Of a stretch of 64,000 nt of DNA, positions 7,764 through 18,733 are shown piece by piece. Location of the stretch: the NCBI GenBank assembly GCA_036763105.1, contig JBAIYS010000004.1, positions 1-64,000 of the forward strand. Reading direction: 5' to 3'. Numbering within the stretch: position 1 is the stretch's first letter; every line of letters starts with the position of its first letter. The position numbers were made by a program, and so were the translations under genes. The DNA comes from Peptococcaceae bacterium 1198_IL3148. GTDB taxonomy: Bacteria; Bacillota; Desulfotomaculia; Desulfotomaculales; Desulfohalotomaculaceae. The notes beneath the pieces were generated by a model, which ran no database searches, was not told the origin of the DNA, and was given only the letters and a program-made list of their open reading frames with translations.

Positions 7764-9995
7764 ATGTGTAAGGAATTAATTGCACATGTGCGCAAGAAAG
7801 ATGATGGCAGTTGGGCAACTCCTCATAAATTATCAGATCATTTAGAAAACACAGCTAAATTAGCAGAAATATATGCATCTAAATTCCAATCCGGAGCATG
7901 GGGAAAAGCAATTGGTTTAGCTCATGATGCTGGTAAAGGCAGGTTGATGTGGCAAAAATATCTGCAACTAAAAAGTGGCTATGATGAAGAGGCACATCTG
8001 GAAGGTAAAAAAGGTAAAGTTCCGCATGCTATACATGGTGCTGAATTAGCAGAGCGTTTGTATGGCAAAGGGATAGGAAGAATAATGAGCTACTGTATTG
8101 CTGGTCATCATACAGGACTACCGGATTGGTCCAGTTCAGAAGGGGCAGGACAAGGGTCGCTCCAATTCCAGAAAAGCCAAGTTAAAGATCTGGCAGATAT
8201 AGATCCAACTATTATTAATAGTATCCGACAAGCAAAACCAACTTCTCCTCCATGGAAATTTGATAGAGGGTTAGATTTAGCTTTATGGATAAGAATGCTA
8301 TATTCAAGTCTGGTGGATGCAGACTTTTTAGACACCGAACAGTATATGGATAGCGATAAAGCACTTATTAGAGGCGGTTATTGCTCCATGTCGGAACTGC
8401 TAGATCGATTTAACATGTTTAGAAAGCGGCTAGATGAGAAATCTGATGATACAAAAGTAAATAAAATCAGAAGGAATATTCAAGCTAAGTGTGTGCAAAT
8501 GGCCAAAGAGGATCAAGGGGTCTTTTCACTTTCAGTACCAACTGGGGGTGGAAAAACATTATCCAGCCTTGCTTTTGCCCTTGAACATGCCAAAGTGCAC
8601 CAACTTAAGCGCATTATCTATGTGATACCATACACCAGTATCATTGAACAAAATGCTGATGTTTTTCGTTCGGTGCTGGGAGAAAATCAAGTTGTCGAAC
8701 ACCATGCAAGTATAGATGAGGATGATATTAGCACCAAATTACGATTGGCTGCGGAAAATTGGGATGCCCCAGTAATTGTGACCACTTCTGTACAATTTTT
8801 TGAGTCGTTATTCGCAGCAAAACCTAGTCGTTGTCGCAAGTTACATAATATTGTGGGTTCTGTGATTATATTAGATGAAGCCCAATTAGTTCCGATCGAA
8901 TTCCTAGCACCAATTCTTGAAACAATGCAATTACTAGTTGACCACTATCATGTGACTTTTGTAATTTCTACCGCAACCCAACCTGCATTTAAAGAGCGTG
9001 TTGTTGATGGGCAACCATTTAAAGGGTTAAAAAATATCAAAGAGATTATGGGTGATGAAGAAGAAGTTAAATTACTTTATCAATCACTAATTCGTTATCA
9101 AGTGCAATTCCCCAAGGATTCCCAAACCATATCAAGTTGGGAGCAAATTTCCGAAGAGTTAATACATTATGAACAAGTACTATGTATTGTTTCTGATCGA
9201 AAAAGCTGTCGCGAATTACACAAGTTGATGCCTAAAGGGACATATCATCTATCTGCTCTGATGTGTGGACAGCATCGCAGTGAAATAATCGAAGAAATCA
9301 AACAAAGGTTAAAGAGCGGTGAGCCGGTTCGGGTAATTAGCACGCAACTTGTTGAGGCCGGGGTGGATTTGGATTTTCCGGTAGTATATAGGGCCCTTGC
9401 TGGTCTAGATTCCATTGCACAAGCCGCGGGCCGTTGTAATAGAGAAGGCAAATTGTCCGAACTGGGCAAAGTAGTCGTTTTTAATCCCCCTAGAAAAGCA
9501 CCCCAGGGAATTCTTCGTAAAGCTGCAGACACTACCAGTAGCATGGTTTTGTCAAATGATAAGGATCCATTAGGATATGATTATTTTGAGCCATATTTTG
9601 CTGAGTTGTATTGGAAGGCTAATTCATTGGATACTTACGAAATTGTTTCTCTGTTAAGTCCCCAAGATGACTGTAGTATTTATTTTCGCACTGCTGCTAA
9701 AAAATTTAAGATTATTGATGACACTATGCAAAAAACAATTTTTGTTCGCTACGGAGAAGGAGAAAAGCTTATCGATTTATTACACTCAATGGGACCTGAT
9801 CGTTGGTTATTAAGAAAATTACAGAGATATACAGTCAACGTTTATAACCATGAATTTAATGAATTAAGGCATCGTGGCGCTATAGAAGAAGTATATCCCC
9901 AGATTTTTGCCTTATCATCAAATCTGGATTATTCAGAGGAAGTTGGCCTTATCATTGAAGAAACCGTGTATGATCCAGAGCAATTTATTTTCTAG
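7764..9995 (+). CDS. cas3: CRISPR-associated helicase-nuclease Cas3 (type I-C, with HD domain)
   Basis: A 743-residue effector nuclease that nicks and degrades DNA unwound by Cascade. The N-terminal HD domain (about 15-210) includes H26 and LAHDAGK with H54-D55. Walker A is PTGGGKT at 259-265, followed by a DEAQ box at 371-374, STQLVEAGVDLD near 523-535 and AAGRCNREG near 555. The length suits an HD-fused Cas3. GAGGAAGG lies 14 nt before the ATG. It is first in a tightly packed cas operon, with cas5c starting 17 bp after its stop. The preceding 165 bp are AT-rich, with a possible extended -10 near 7690. Confidence 0.97.
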   Translation: MCKELIAHVRKKDDGSWATPHKLSDHLENTAKLAEIYASKFQSGAWGKAIGLAHDAGKGRLMWQKYLQLKSGYDEEAHLEGKKGKVPHAIHGAELAERLYGKGIGRIMSYCIAGHHTGLPDWSSSEGAGQGSLQFQKSQVKDLADIDPTIINSIRQAKPTSPPWKFDRGLDLALWIRMLYSSLVDADFLDTEQYMDSDKALIRGGYCSMSELLDRFNMFRKRLDEKSDDTKVNKIRRNIQAKCVQMAKEDQGVFSLSVPTGGGKTLSSLAFALEHAKVHQLKRIIYVIPYTSIIEQNADVFRSVLGENQVVEHHASIDEDDISTKLRLAAENWDAPVIVTTSVQFFESLFAAKPSRCRKLHNIVGSVIILDEAQLVPIEFLAPILETMQLLVDHYHVTFVISTATQPAFKERVVDGQPFKGLKNIKEIMGDEEEVKLLYQSLIRYQVQFPKDSQTISSWEQISEELIHYEQVLCIVSDRKSCRELHKLMPKGTYHLSALMCGQHRSEIIEEIKQRLKSGEPVRVISTQLVEAGVDLDFPVVYRALAGLDSIAQAAGRCNREGKLSELGKVVVFNPPRKAPQGILRKAADTTSSMVLSNDKDPLGYDYFEPYFAELYWKANSLDTYEIVSLLSPQDDCSIYFRTAAKKFKIIDDTMQKTIFVRYGEGEKLIDLLHSMGPDRWLLRKLQRYTVNVYNHEFNELRHRGAIEEVYPQIFALSSNLDYSEEVGLIIEETVYDPEQFIF

Positions 9996-10012
9996 AAAGG
10001 AGTTGTTAAGAA

Positions 10013-10750
10013 GTGCATAATTGGTGTTTGGAAGTATGGGGTGACTATGCCTGTTTTACTCGTCCAGAGATGAAAGTTGAACGCGTAAGCTATGATGTAA
10101 TCACTCCATCCGCAGCCAGAGCAATTTTCGAGTCAATTCTATGGAAGCCTGCAATTCGCTGGAATATCACGAAAATAGAAGTGCTTAACCCAATCAAATG
10201 GATTTCTGTCCGCAGAAATGAGGTTGGTAAAGTAATGCCTATTCCTACAGCAAAACAAATGACAGGTGCGCTTGGAGCCCCGATGGGCATTTTCATCGAA
10301 GATGAACGTCAGCAACGGGCTGGGCTTTTTTTAAGAGATGTCAGGTACCGTATTCACGGGTATTTTGACTTTTTATCACCTCAACAACGAAAGAATAACC
10401 GTTCAATGCACCCAGTAGTTTGGGCAGACAAATATGAGAGTAATGATGTTTTAAGGCTAGATGAAACTGAGGCAAAATACGCGGCTATGTTTGAACGGCG
10501 AGCAAAAAAGGGTCAATGTTTCCACAGACCCTATTTGGGTTGTCGAGAATTCGCCTGTGATTTTCGGTTAATTAAGAATCCAGATAAAGAACCAGCGAAG
10601 ACAATCAGTGATACGCGGGACTTAGGATTTATGTTGTATGATATGGATTTTGAACGTGACGAAAGAGAACCAATCCCTTTGTTTTTCCGTGCCCAAATGG
10701 ATAAAGGGGTTGTGAATACCGACCGAAGGGTGGTGGAGGTGAGAGGATGA
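10013..10750 (+). CDS. cas5c: Cas5c (Cas5d), type I-C crRNA-processing endoribonuclease
   Basis: A 245-residue RAMP protein. In type I-C it replaces Cas6: it cleaves pre-crRNA in the repeat and stays on the 5' handle in the Cascade complex. The N-terminal part (VWGDYACFTRPEMKVERVSY, then TPSAARAIFESILWKP) is the diagnostic Cas5 start, with the glycine-rich 'GAPMGIF' and 'REFACDF' segments further on. The start is GTG at 10013, behind AAAGGAG. Its end overlaps cas8c by four bases (ATGA), implying coupled translation. Confidence 0.97.
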   Translation: MHNWCLEVWGDYACFTRPEMKVERVSYDVITPSAARAIFESILWKPAIRWNITKIEVLNPIKWISVRRNEVGKVMPIPTAKQMTGALGAPMGIFIEDERQQRAGLFLRDVRYRIHGYFDFLSPQQRKNNRSMHPVVWADKYESNDVLRLDETEAKYAAMFERRAKKGQCFHRPYLGCREFACDFRLIKNPDKEPAKTISDTRDLGFMLYDMDFERDEREPIPLFFRAQMDKGVVNTDRRVVEVRG

Positions 10751-12489
10751 TCTTACTCGCCTTGAAAGAGTACTATGATCGAAAGGCGGCTGAAGGTTTA
10801 ATAGCACAGGATGGTTGGATAAAAGGAGGAATAGACTTTCTAATAGAGCTTGACTATGAAGGAACTCCACTAAATGTTATTGATTTACGAGAGCCTGTTG
10901 GAAGAAAGAAAATTCCACATCCATTTGATCTACCTAACATTGGTAATCAGGCATTGAAACATTCTAATAGTGGCAAAGACGCTAATTTGCTTTGGGATAA
11001 TTCAGGATTTGTCTTCGGATTGGGTGATAAAGGAAATATAAGGCTTCAGAGCATGATTGAAGCAATTGACAAATGGATTGGTCAAACAACTGATATAGGT
11101 GTTAACGCAGTACGCAATTTTCTTCAAAAAGGTTTAGAGAATAGAGACCATTTTAATCCAGTTCTAAATCATTCTGAATATGGTGAGTTATTTAAAGAGG
11201 GCAAAGTAAAAGTTAGTTTTAGAGTGCTTCAAACAGATTATAAAATAATTTTTAATTCTCCAACTGTGGTAAATGCGTTGAAAAAAATGATTAATCAAAA
11301 TGCACCAGATTCAGTGGTCGGAACATGTCTAGTTACAGGAGAAGAAAAGGTCGCCATTGAAGCGACACATCCGGTTACTAAAGGGGTTTGGGGAGCACAG
11401 ACTGCGGGGGCATGTATTGTAAGCTTTAATAAAGATGCTTTTAATTCTTATGCCAAAACACAAAGCTACAATGCTCCTATTAGCAAAGTTGTAGCTTCCC
11501 AATATGGCAAAGCCCTTAATGCTTTACTTGATTCGTCAAGACAGTGTATACATATCGGCGATGCATCAACGGTTTTCTGGTCAAAGAAAGAGTCTGCTTT
11601 TGAATCCGATTTTTCCTTCTTTTTTAAAGAACCAGAAAAAGATAACCCAGACGCGGGAACTGAAAGAATAAAGGCTTTATTTGATTCGGTCAATACAGGA
11701 TCTTATATGGAAGACGATGGAGATGATCAATTTTATATTCTAGGGCTGGCACCCAATGCTGCACGAATATCTATTCGTTTTTGGCAAGTGGGTACAATAT
11801 CTGAGTTTGCCTCTCGCATAAGACAGTATTTCGATGACTTTACCATAGTTAAATCACAAAATGAACCAGAATATTACTCGATTTGGCGTATTTTGGTTAA
11901 TATTGCCACTCAGGACAAAAGTGAAAACATTCCTCCTAATCTTGCTGGTGATTTTATGCGCTCAATCCTGAATGGTACACCCTACCCAACTACATTAATG
12001 CAGGCTGTCCTTCGACGTATTCGTAGCGATACTGAAAAAAGAGTAAAGCCTGTTCGTGCAGCCCTGATTAAAGCATATTTAAATCGCTATTATCGGTTTT
12101 ATCCAAATAAAAATTATAAGGAGGTAAGGATGGAGTTGGATGCAAGTCAAACATCGGTTGGTTATCAATTAGGAAGGTTATTTGCTGCCCTGGAGAAAAT
12201 ACAAGAAGAGGCAAATCCTGGCATAAATGCTACCATTAGAGAACGCTTTTATGGGTCGGCCTGTGCGGCACCGGTAACTGTCTATCCCAATTTACTGCGA
12301 CTTAAAAATCATCATTTGGCTAAAATTGAAAACAAAGGACGGGTGGTAAATTTTGAGCGTTTATTGGGTGAAATTATGGGTAATCTAAACGGTTTTCCTG
12401 CACACCTTAATTTACATGAACAAGGGCTCTTTGCAATTGGGTATTATCATCAGAGACAAGATTTTTTTGCCACAAAAAACAATGACTAG
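10747..12489 (+). CDS. cas8c: Cas8c (Csd1), large subunit of type I-C Cascade
   Basis: A 580-residue protein of the Csd1/Cas8c family, the Cascade subunit that recognises the PAM and recruits Cas3. The N-terminus (MILLALKEYYDRKA) and the central GTCLVTGE...IEATHPVTKGVWGAQTAGA segment are typical of the family. The C-terminal approx. 119 residues are helical and correspond to the Cas11-like small subunit, preceded by its own ribosome binding site (separate entry). The ATG overlaps the cas5c stop. A 40-bp gap follows before cas7c. Confidence 0.97.
   Translation: MILLALKEYYDRKAAEGLIAQDGWIKGGIDFLIELDYEGTPLNVIDLREPVGRKKIPHPFDLPNIGNQALKHSNSGKDANLLWDNSGFVFGLGDKGNIRLQSMIEAIDKWIGQTTDIGVNAVRNFLQKGLENRDHFNPVLNHSEYGELFKEGKVKVSFRVLQTDYKIIFNSPTVVNALKKMINQNAPDSVVGTCLVTGEEKVAIEATHPVTKGVWGAQTAGACIVSFNKDAFNSYAKTQSYNAPISKVVASQYGKALNALLDSSRQCIHIGDASTVFWSKKESAFESDFSFFFKEPEKDNPDAGTERIKALFDSVNTGSYMEDDGDDQFYILGLAPNAARISIRFWQVGTISEFASRIRQYFDDFTIVKSQNEPEYYSIWRILVNIATQDKSENIPPNLAGDFMRSILNGTPYPTTLMQAVLRRIRSDTEKRVKPVRAALIKAYLNRYYRFYPNKNYKEVRMELDASQTSVGYQLGRLFAALEKIQEEANPGINATIRERFYGSACAAPVTVYPNLLRLKNHHLAKIENKGRVVNFERLLGEIMGNLNGFPAHLNLHEQGLFAIGYYHQRQDFFATKNND
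12118..12124 (+). promoter_or_regulatory. Internal ribosome binding site in cas8c (drives Cas11c)
   Basis: AAGGAGG at 12118-12124 lies inside the cas8c reading frame, five bases before an in-frame ATG at 12130. It is a near-perfect anti-Shine-Dalgarno match and stronger than the site of several annotated genes here, which argues for deliberate internal initiation. Confidence 0.8.
12130..12489 (+). CDS. cas11c: Cas11c small subunit from internal in-frame start in cas8c
   Basis: A 119-residue product starting MELDASQTSVGYQLGR and sharing frame and stop with cas8c (offset 1383 nt, exactly 461 codons). Type I-C Cascade is known to need separately translated Cas11 small subunits made from an internal site in cas8c. 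The strong AAGGAGG at ideal spacing and the predominantly helical content fit that model. In the complex, Cas11 copies line the belly and stabilise the R-loop. The separate product has not been shown for this organism. Confidence 0.78.
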   Translation: MELDASQTSVGYQLGRLFAALEKIQEEANPGINATIRERFYGSACAAPVTVYPNLLRLKNHHLAKIENKGRVVNFERLLGEIMGNLNGFPAHLNLHEQGLFAIGYYHQRQDFFATKNND

Positions 12490-12529
12490 TTAAAAGAATA
12501 ATAAATAATTAAGAAAGGGTGTAAAACTT

Positions 12530-13438
12530 ATGGGAAATATTGAAAAACGTTATGATTTTATTATTTTGTTTGATGTTAAAGATGGCAACCCTAACGGTGA
12601 TCCTGATGCAGGAAATTTACCACGGATTGATGCAGAAACTGGGCATGGGCTGATAACCGATGTTTGTTTGAAAAGGAAGGTAAGAAATTATATAGGGCTA
12701 AAAATGTCTGAACAACCCCCATATGGAATTTTTGTTAAAGAAAAAGCTATATTAAACAATACTATTGAACAAGCATACATTAGCTTAAACATTAATTTAA
12801 ACGAACCTCCAACTGACCCGGCAGATGGGAAAAAACGAAATAAAGTTGGCCAGGGTCAAGGCAAAGAAATAGATCGTGCTAAGCAGTTCATGTGTCAGAA
12901 CTTTTTTGACATAAGAACCTTTGGGGCAGTTTTAACAACAGGCGCAAACGCTGGCCAAGTTCGTGGTCCTGTACAGCTCACCTTTGGGCGCTCAATAGAC
13001 CCAATTGTTTCGCTTGAGCATAGTATTACACGAATGGCTGTGACCACAGCAACGGAAGCGGAAAAACAAGGCGGTGATAATCGAACAATGGGTCGAAAAT
13101 TTACTGTCCCTTACGGACTTTATCGCGCCCATGGTTTTGTTTCTGCACCACTGGCCAATCAGACTGGCTTTTCTGAAAATGATCTAGAACTCTTATGGGA
13201 AGCGTTGGAAAATATGTTTGAACATGATCGTTCAGCTGCTCGTGGACTTATGGGAACAAGAAAACTAATAATTTTTGAGCACTCGTCAAAGATGGGAGAT
13301 ATCTCTGTACAGAAACTCTTTGATGCCGTTACAGTTAATCGAATAGATGCAAATAAACCAGCTAGAGATTTTAGTGACTACATTGTATCAATAGACAAAG
13401 AAGAGATTCCCCCAAGCGTAAAGTTAATTGAGAGATAA
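12530..13438 (+). CDS. cas7c: Cas7c (Csd2), backbone subunit of type I-C Cascade
   Basis: A 302-residue RAMP protein that polymerises along the crRNA spacer. Family signatures are visible: [20 protein letters not shown] at residues about 11-31, the [13 protein letters not shown] motif near 126-138, and [14 protein letters not shown] just after. The C-terminus ends near the usual length of about 290-300. AAAGGGTG precedes the ATG. It is separated from cas8c by 40 bp, the largest gap in the operon, and is followed by cas4 after five bases. Confidence 0.97.
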   Translation: MGNIEKRYDFIILFDVKDGNPNGDPDAGNLPRIDAETGHGLITDVCLKRKVRNYIGLKMSEQPPYGIFVKEKAILNNTIEQAYISLNINLNEPPTDPADGKKRNKVGQGQGKEIDRAKQFMCQNFFDIRTFGAVLTTGANAGQVRGPVQLTFGRSIDPIVSLEHSITRMAVTTATEAEKQGGDNRTMGRKFTVPYGLYRAHGFVSAPLANQTGFSENDLELLWEALENMFEHDRSAARGLMGTRKLIIFEHSSKMGDISVQKLFDAVTVNRIDANKPARDFSDYIVSIDKEEIPPSVKLIER

Positions 13439-13443
13439 AATAT

Positions 13444-14139
13444 ATGGAGAAACGTCACTTAGAAGAAGACTATCTTCTTCTTTCTGGAATCCAACATATG
13501 GCATTTTGCGAGCGGCAATGGGCACTTATTCATATTGAACAAGCCTGGGCAGAAAATGCCCGCACAATGGAAGGAAAGTACCTCCATGAGCGGGCCGATA
13601 ATCCCTTTGAAAATGAAACTCGTAAAGACGTCAGGGTGGTTAGGGCGATGCCAGTGGTAAGCAAAAAACTTGGTCTTCGTGGTGTAGCAGATATTGTTGA
13701 ATTTTACAGAACAGGCGATGTATTGGAAGAAGTTACAGTGCGTCTAAAAAATCGAAAAGGTTGGTGGCGTCCGTGCCCTGTGGAATACAAACGGGGACGC
13801 CCTAAACGGGACGATCGTGATGCGGTACAACTTTGCGCCCAAGCGATGGCATTGGAGGAAATGTTGGGGGTGAAGATTGAATTTGGGTTTCTATATTACG
13901 CTCAAACAAAACGTAGGGTAGAAATAGCCATTAACCAACAATTACGCACACGTGTTGAAGAACTTTCAAGCAAGATGCATCAGATGTTCGCAGACGGGAA
14001 GACACCTAAAGCCCAAAAAGGTAAACATTGTTCTCTATGTTCATTAAAAGAAATATGTCAACCCAGTCTCACCATTCGTCATCGTTCAGTTAAGGAGTAT
14101 TTGGCTCAAATGGTTGATTTGGAGGTGAAGGATTATTGA
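13444..14139 (+). CDS. cas4: Cas4, RecB-like adaptation nuclease
   Basis: A 231-residue Cas4 (type I-C subclass), expected to trim and orient PAM-proximal ends of prespacers with Cas1-Cas2. It has the N-terminal FCERQW Cys (C22) and a RecB nuclease core with ADIVEF and PVEYKRGRPK (Lys near 117). A C-terminal cluster CSLCSLKEIC supplies the remaining three Fe-S ligands. It begins five bases after cas7c. Its stop overlaps the TTG start of cas1 by four bases. Confidence 0.96.
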   Translation: MEKRHLEEDYLLLSGIQHMAFCERQWALIHIEQAWAENARTMEGKYLHERADNPFENETRKDVRVVRAMPVVSKKLGLRGVADIVEFYRTGDVLEEVTVRLKNRKGWWRPCPVEYKRGRPKRDDRDAVQLCAQAMALEEMLGVKIEFGFLYYAQTKRRVEIAINQQLRTRVEELSSKMHQMFADGKTPKAQKGKHCSLCSLKEICQPSLTIRHRSVKEYLAQMVDLEVKDY

Positions 14140-15167
14140 GAAAACTTCTAAACACCCTTTATGTAACCATGCCAAATGCGTACTTAGCTCGTGACGGAGA
14201 AAATGTGTTAATTAAAATTGACAATGAGATTAGGTTTCGTATTCCAGTGCATAATTTGGAGGGGATAGTTTGTTTTGGTTTTGCTGGAGCAAGTCCCGGG
14301 CTGATGCATTTATGTTGTGAAAGGGGCGTGACACTTTCTTTCTTAACAGAGTACGGGAAATTCAAAGGGCGTGTAACCGGTAAAGTATCTGGCAATATTC
14401 TTTTGAGAAAAAATCAGTATCGCTGGACGGAAAATGAGATCATTACGCTTAGAATGGCAACCCGCTTTATTTCAGCTAAAATTATGAACAGCAGAGCAGT
14501 ATTGCATCGTGCAGTGCGGGACCACCCCCAAGTTGTCGATACAACGCTACTTACCGATACGATGAAGAATTTAGCTAGTTTGGCAAAGCAATTACAAAAA
14601 GTAAAAGATCTACATACTCTAAGAGGGGTGGAGGGACAAGCTGCATACTTGTATTTTTCTGCTTTTAACCAGCTAATACTTAGCCAGAAAGAAGACTTCA
14701 GTATGAGTGAAAGAAATCGCCGTCCACCATTAGATCGAATAAATTGTTTGTTATCCTTTTTGTATACTTTGCTAACCCACGAGGTTGTGGCTGCACTTGA
14801 AAGTATTGGTCTTGACCCGCAGGCAGGTTTTTTACATCGGGATAGGCCTGGAAGACCAAGCCTTGCACTCGATGTAATGGAAGAATTAAGGCCCCATTTT
14901 GCAGATAGGCTTGCAGCGACACTTATAAACCGTAATCAAATTAACGCCAATGGATTTGTCGTTAAAGAAAATGGTGCAGTTATAATGGATGAAAAAACAA
15001 GAAAGGAAGTGCTTGTAGCCTGGCAAAAACGCAAGCAAGAAGAGATAATTCACCCTTTTTTAGAAGAAAAAGTTCCATTGGGGCTTGTACCTTACATTCA
15101 GGCTATGCTATTAGCCAGACATGTTAGGGGAGATATTGAAGACTACCCGCCGTTTTTCTGGAAATGA
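14136..15167 (+). CDS. cas1: Cas1c, CRISPR integrase
   Basis: A 343-residue Cas1 of the type I-C group; with Cas2 it inserts new spacers next to the leader. It starts MRKLLNTLYVTMPNAYLARD. The metal-binding catalytic residues are visible: E166 in LRGVEGQAA, H234 in HRDRPGRPSLALD and an Asp near 246 in that same motif. The start codon is TTG overlapping the cas4 stop (TTGA), supported by GGAGGTGAAG just upstream. Its stop lies ten bases before the cas2 start. Confidence 0.97.
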   Translation: MRKLLNTLYVTMPNAYLARDGENVLIKIDNEIRFRIPVHNLEGIVCFGFAGASPGLMHLCCERGVTLSFLTEYGKFKGRVTGKVSGNILLRKNQYRWTENEIITLRMATRFISAKIMNSRAVLHRAVRDHPQVVDTTLLTDTMKNLASLAKQLQKVKDLHTLRGVEGQAAYLYFSAFNQLILSQKEDFSMSERNRRPPLDRINCLLSFLYTLLTHEVVAALESIGLDPQAGFLHRDRPGRPSLALDVMEELRPHFADRLAATLINRNQINANGFVVKENGAVIMDEKTRKEVLVAWQKRKQEEIIHPFLEEKVPLGLVPYIQAMLLARHVRGDIEDYPPFFWK

Positions 15168-15177
15168 GGTGTTTGTT

Positions 15178-15480
15178 ATGATGGTACTGATAACTTACGA
15201 TGTTAATGTAACCACTGCCGCAGGTAAGAAACGTTTGCGCCAAGTTGCTAAACAATGTCAAAATTTTGGGCAAAGGGTACAAAATTCAGTATTTGAATGC
15301 CTAGTTGATCCAACACAATTTACCGATCTTAAACATCGTTTAGAAAGCATAGTAAATCCAGAAACCGATAGCTTGCGTTATTATTTTCTTGGGTCTAGTT
15401 GGAAAAGACGTGTTGAGCATTATGGAAATAAAGAAATTTATGATCCTGAAGGCATCCTTATAATTGATGCGAACCCATAG
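15178..15480 (+). CDS. cas2: Cas2, adaptation protein
   Basis: A 100-residue ferredoxin-fold protein that bridges Cas1 dimers. It starts MMVLITYDVNV with the conserved Asp of the 'TYDV' strand. The C-terminal half has the FLGSSWKRRVEHYG pattern of type I-C Cas2. Two adjacent ATGs (15178, 15181) are possible, both behind GAGGTG. An upstream in-frame ATG at 15121 would overlap cas1 by 47 bases and add a non-Cas2 extension, so it is rejected. This is the last cas gene before the leader. Confidence 0.95.
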   Translation: MMVLITYDVNVTTAAGKKRLRQVAKQCQNFGQRVQNSVFECLVDPTQFTDLKHRLESIVNPETDSLRYYFLGSSWKRRVEHYGNKEIYDPEGILIIDANP

Positions 15481-15634
15481 CTCTCATTAATTACCGTGTG
15501 CTTTCGCACTGCTGATATAATAAAGGGTAGCTGTGTTTTTGGTTCTACAATTCTAATAAAAAAGACATACCTAAAATAGTTTCGCAAAAGCAGTGCCTAT
15601 AAAGCCTTTGTTAACAACGTTTTTTACTTTGACT
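15481..15634 (+). promoter_or_regulatory. CRISPR leader
   Basis: A 154-bp AT-rich non-coding stretch lies between cas2 and the first intact repeat. It contains a possible promoter (TTACCG at 15491, TATAAT at 15516-15521, 19-bp spacing). The leader assignment follows from three facts: cas genes lie on this side, the repeats here are perfect, and the far end of the array carries the truncated repeat. New spacers are expected to enter at 15634/15635. Confidence 0.8.
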
Positions 15635-17107
<1,473 letters not shown>

Positions 17108-17164
17108 AAAGAATATCTTTGAAAACGTCAACATAGTTTTGTTTGGGTTTACTAGAAGCTGAAG

Positions 17165-18679
17165 TCATACAATCGGCCTTGTAACCCTGATGGAGTTTTG
17201 CTTTTGATAACTTTTGTTAACGGTCTCAAAGGCGCAGTAAAGTCTTTCTATACCCTCTATCAATATATTTTCCGGATGTGTTGCGAAACTTAGGCGGAAT
17301 TCCTTGTTTTCATTGGGAAGTGTGTAAAAGGCTTCGCCGGGAACAAAGAAGACGCCTTTTTTTATTGCTTGCTGTAATAGCTTGGAGGTAGTCATAAAGT
17401 TTTCTAGTCTGCACCAAATATAAAAGCCACCCTCTGGCACTGTAAACTGCAGCTGGTTACCAAAGTGGTCTTTAATGGCGGTAATCATAGCATCTCTTCT
17501 TTTTTTATACTCTTGCCTTACAAGTGAAAGGTGGTCTTCTAAAAGTCCAGCATCTAGATACAATTGAATCAGTAGTTGTGAAAAGTTGCTGCTGTGAAGA
17601 TCAATATACTGTTTTTCTAAAGCCAGGCGCTGAATTAAAGCCGGGTGTCCGGCAATATAACCCAGACGCAGACCGGGAGAAAGGATTTTTGAAAAGGTTC
17701 CCATATATATAACCACGTCATAATTGTCCAAAGACTTAAGGGCTAATGGGGGTTTTTCACCATAGTATAAATCTCCATAGGGGTCATCCTCAACAACAAC
17801 TAAACGGTGCCGAGACGCCAAATTTAACAATTGGTGTCGGTCATACTCAGATAAAACACTGCCAGTGGGATTTTGAAAGGTAGGGATTGTATAAAACATT
17901 TTGGGGCGGTAGCGGATTAAGTAATCTTCCAAAATCTCCAATGGAAAGCTGTCTGCAACCGGCAACACTAATATTTTGGCACCAATTGCTTGAAAAATTT
18001 GAATGGCACCGATATAAGTTGGTGATTCCACAATGACATAATCACCAGGTTCTAACATAACCTTGCTAATTAAATATAATCCTTGTTGTGATCCTGAAAG
18101 GATCATTGTTTTGTCCCAGGTGCTATTAATACCTTTTGTTTTGAGCAAACTGGCAATTGAATGGCGTAATGGTGTATAGCCTTCGGTGGGAATATAACCA
18201 AAATCCGAAAGGTCCACTTGATCTATGTGTTTGGCCAGTAGGTTCTTAAAAGTGTTAATAGGATATAAAGTTGGGTCAGGCATACCGGTGGCTAAGGATA
18301 TTAATTCACCAGAGCCAGTGGTTGATACCATTTCTTTTAATATTGAGGACATGGGATTTTGGGGGTAAGGAACAAATAATTGAGACCACGGTACCCGGGG
18401 TGAGATGCTATGGTTTGCAGTAATATCATTAACATAGGTTCCACTGCCCACTTTAGTAACTACTAATTCCTGTTGTTCTAACCACCGATAAGCATTTATT
18501 GCGGTGGTTCGACTAATGTTAAAAAGGGAAACAAGCTCGCGCTCTGGGGGTAATTTGGTTCCCGGCATCAGCGAGCGATCAATAATTTTATCTTTAATTG
18601 ATTTTGCAATTTGTAAATATAGTGGCTCTTTACTGGTTGCAGATAATTTGCTGCTATGCAGATATTTGGATATATCCAT
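17165..18679 (-). CDS. MocR-type regulator (GntR HTH fused to class I aminotransferase domain)
   Basis: A 504-residue PLP-dependent transcriptional regulator. Residues 1-85 are a GntR winged helix (EPLYLQIAKSIKDKI, GTKLPPERELVSLF, TKVGSGTYV). The rest is a fold-type I aminotransferase with TIPTFQNPTGSVLS, the VVVEDDPYGDLYYGE Asp motif and the PLP-binding Lys in GTFSKILSPGLRLGY (near 329). It is divergently transcribed from azlC across a 119-bp region holding inverted repeats, so azlCD is its likely target. The ligand could be an amino acid, by analogy with branched-chain amino acid exporters. Its 3' end abuts the CRISPR array. Confidence 0.93.
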   Translation of the reverse strand: MDISKYLHSSKLSATSKEPLYLQIAKSIKDKIIDRSLMPGTKLPPERELVSLFNISRTTAINAYRWLEQQELVVTKVGSGTYVNDITANHSISPRVPWSQLFVPYPQNPMSSILKEMVSTTGSGELISLATGMPDPTLYPINTFKNLLAKHIDQVDLSDFGYIPTEGYTPLRHSIASLLKTKGINSTWDKTMILSGSQQGLYLISKVMLEPGDYVIVESPTYIGAIQIFQAIGAKILVLPVADSFPLEILEDYLIRYRPKMFYTIPTFQNPTGSVLSEYDRHQLLNLASRHRLVVVEDDPYGDLYYGEKPPLALKSLDNYDVVIYMGTFSKILSPGLRLGYIAGHPALIQRLALEKQYIDLHSSNFSQLLIQLYLDAGLLEDHLSLVRQEYKKRRDAMITAIKDHFGNQLQFTVPEGGFYIWCRLENFMTTSKLLQQAIKKGVFFVPGEAFYTLPNENKEFRLSFATHPENILIEGIERLYCAFETVNKSYQKQNSIRVTRPIV

Positions 18680-18693
18680 TTATCAAAAACCCC

Positions 18694-18733
18694 CTATAAT
18701 AATAGCCAATTAATTTATTATTATAGAAATTGG
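18694..18733. promoter_or_regulatory. Inverted-repeat operator candidate between the MocR gene and azlC
   Basis: CTATAATAATA at 18694-18704 and its exact complement TATTATTATAG at 18716-18726 flank 11 bp. A second inverted pair, CCAATT inside the gap and AATTGG at about 18728-18733, overlaps it. The element sits 15 bp upstream of the MocR start codon and about 65 bp before azlC, where an autoregulatory and divergent-control site would be expected. Binding is inferred. Confidence 0.5.

Noticed and set aside
15121-15177. Extended start for cas2
   Set aside because: It would overlap cas1 by 47 bases and add residues not present in Cas2; the MMVLITYDVNV start behind GAGGTG matches the family.
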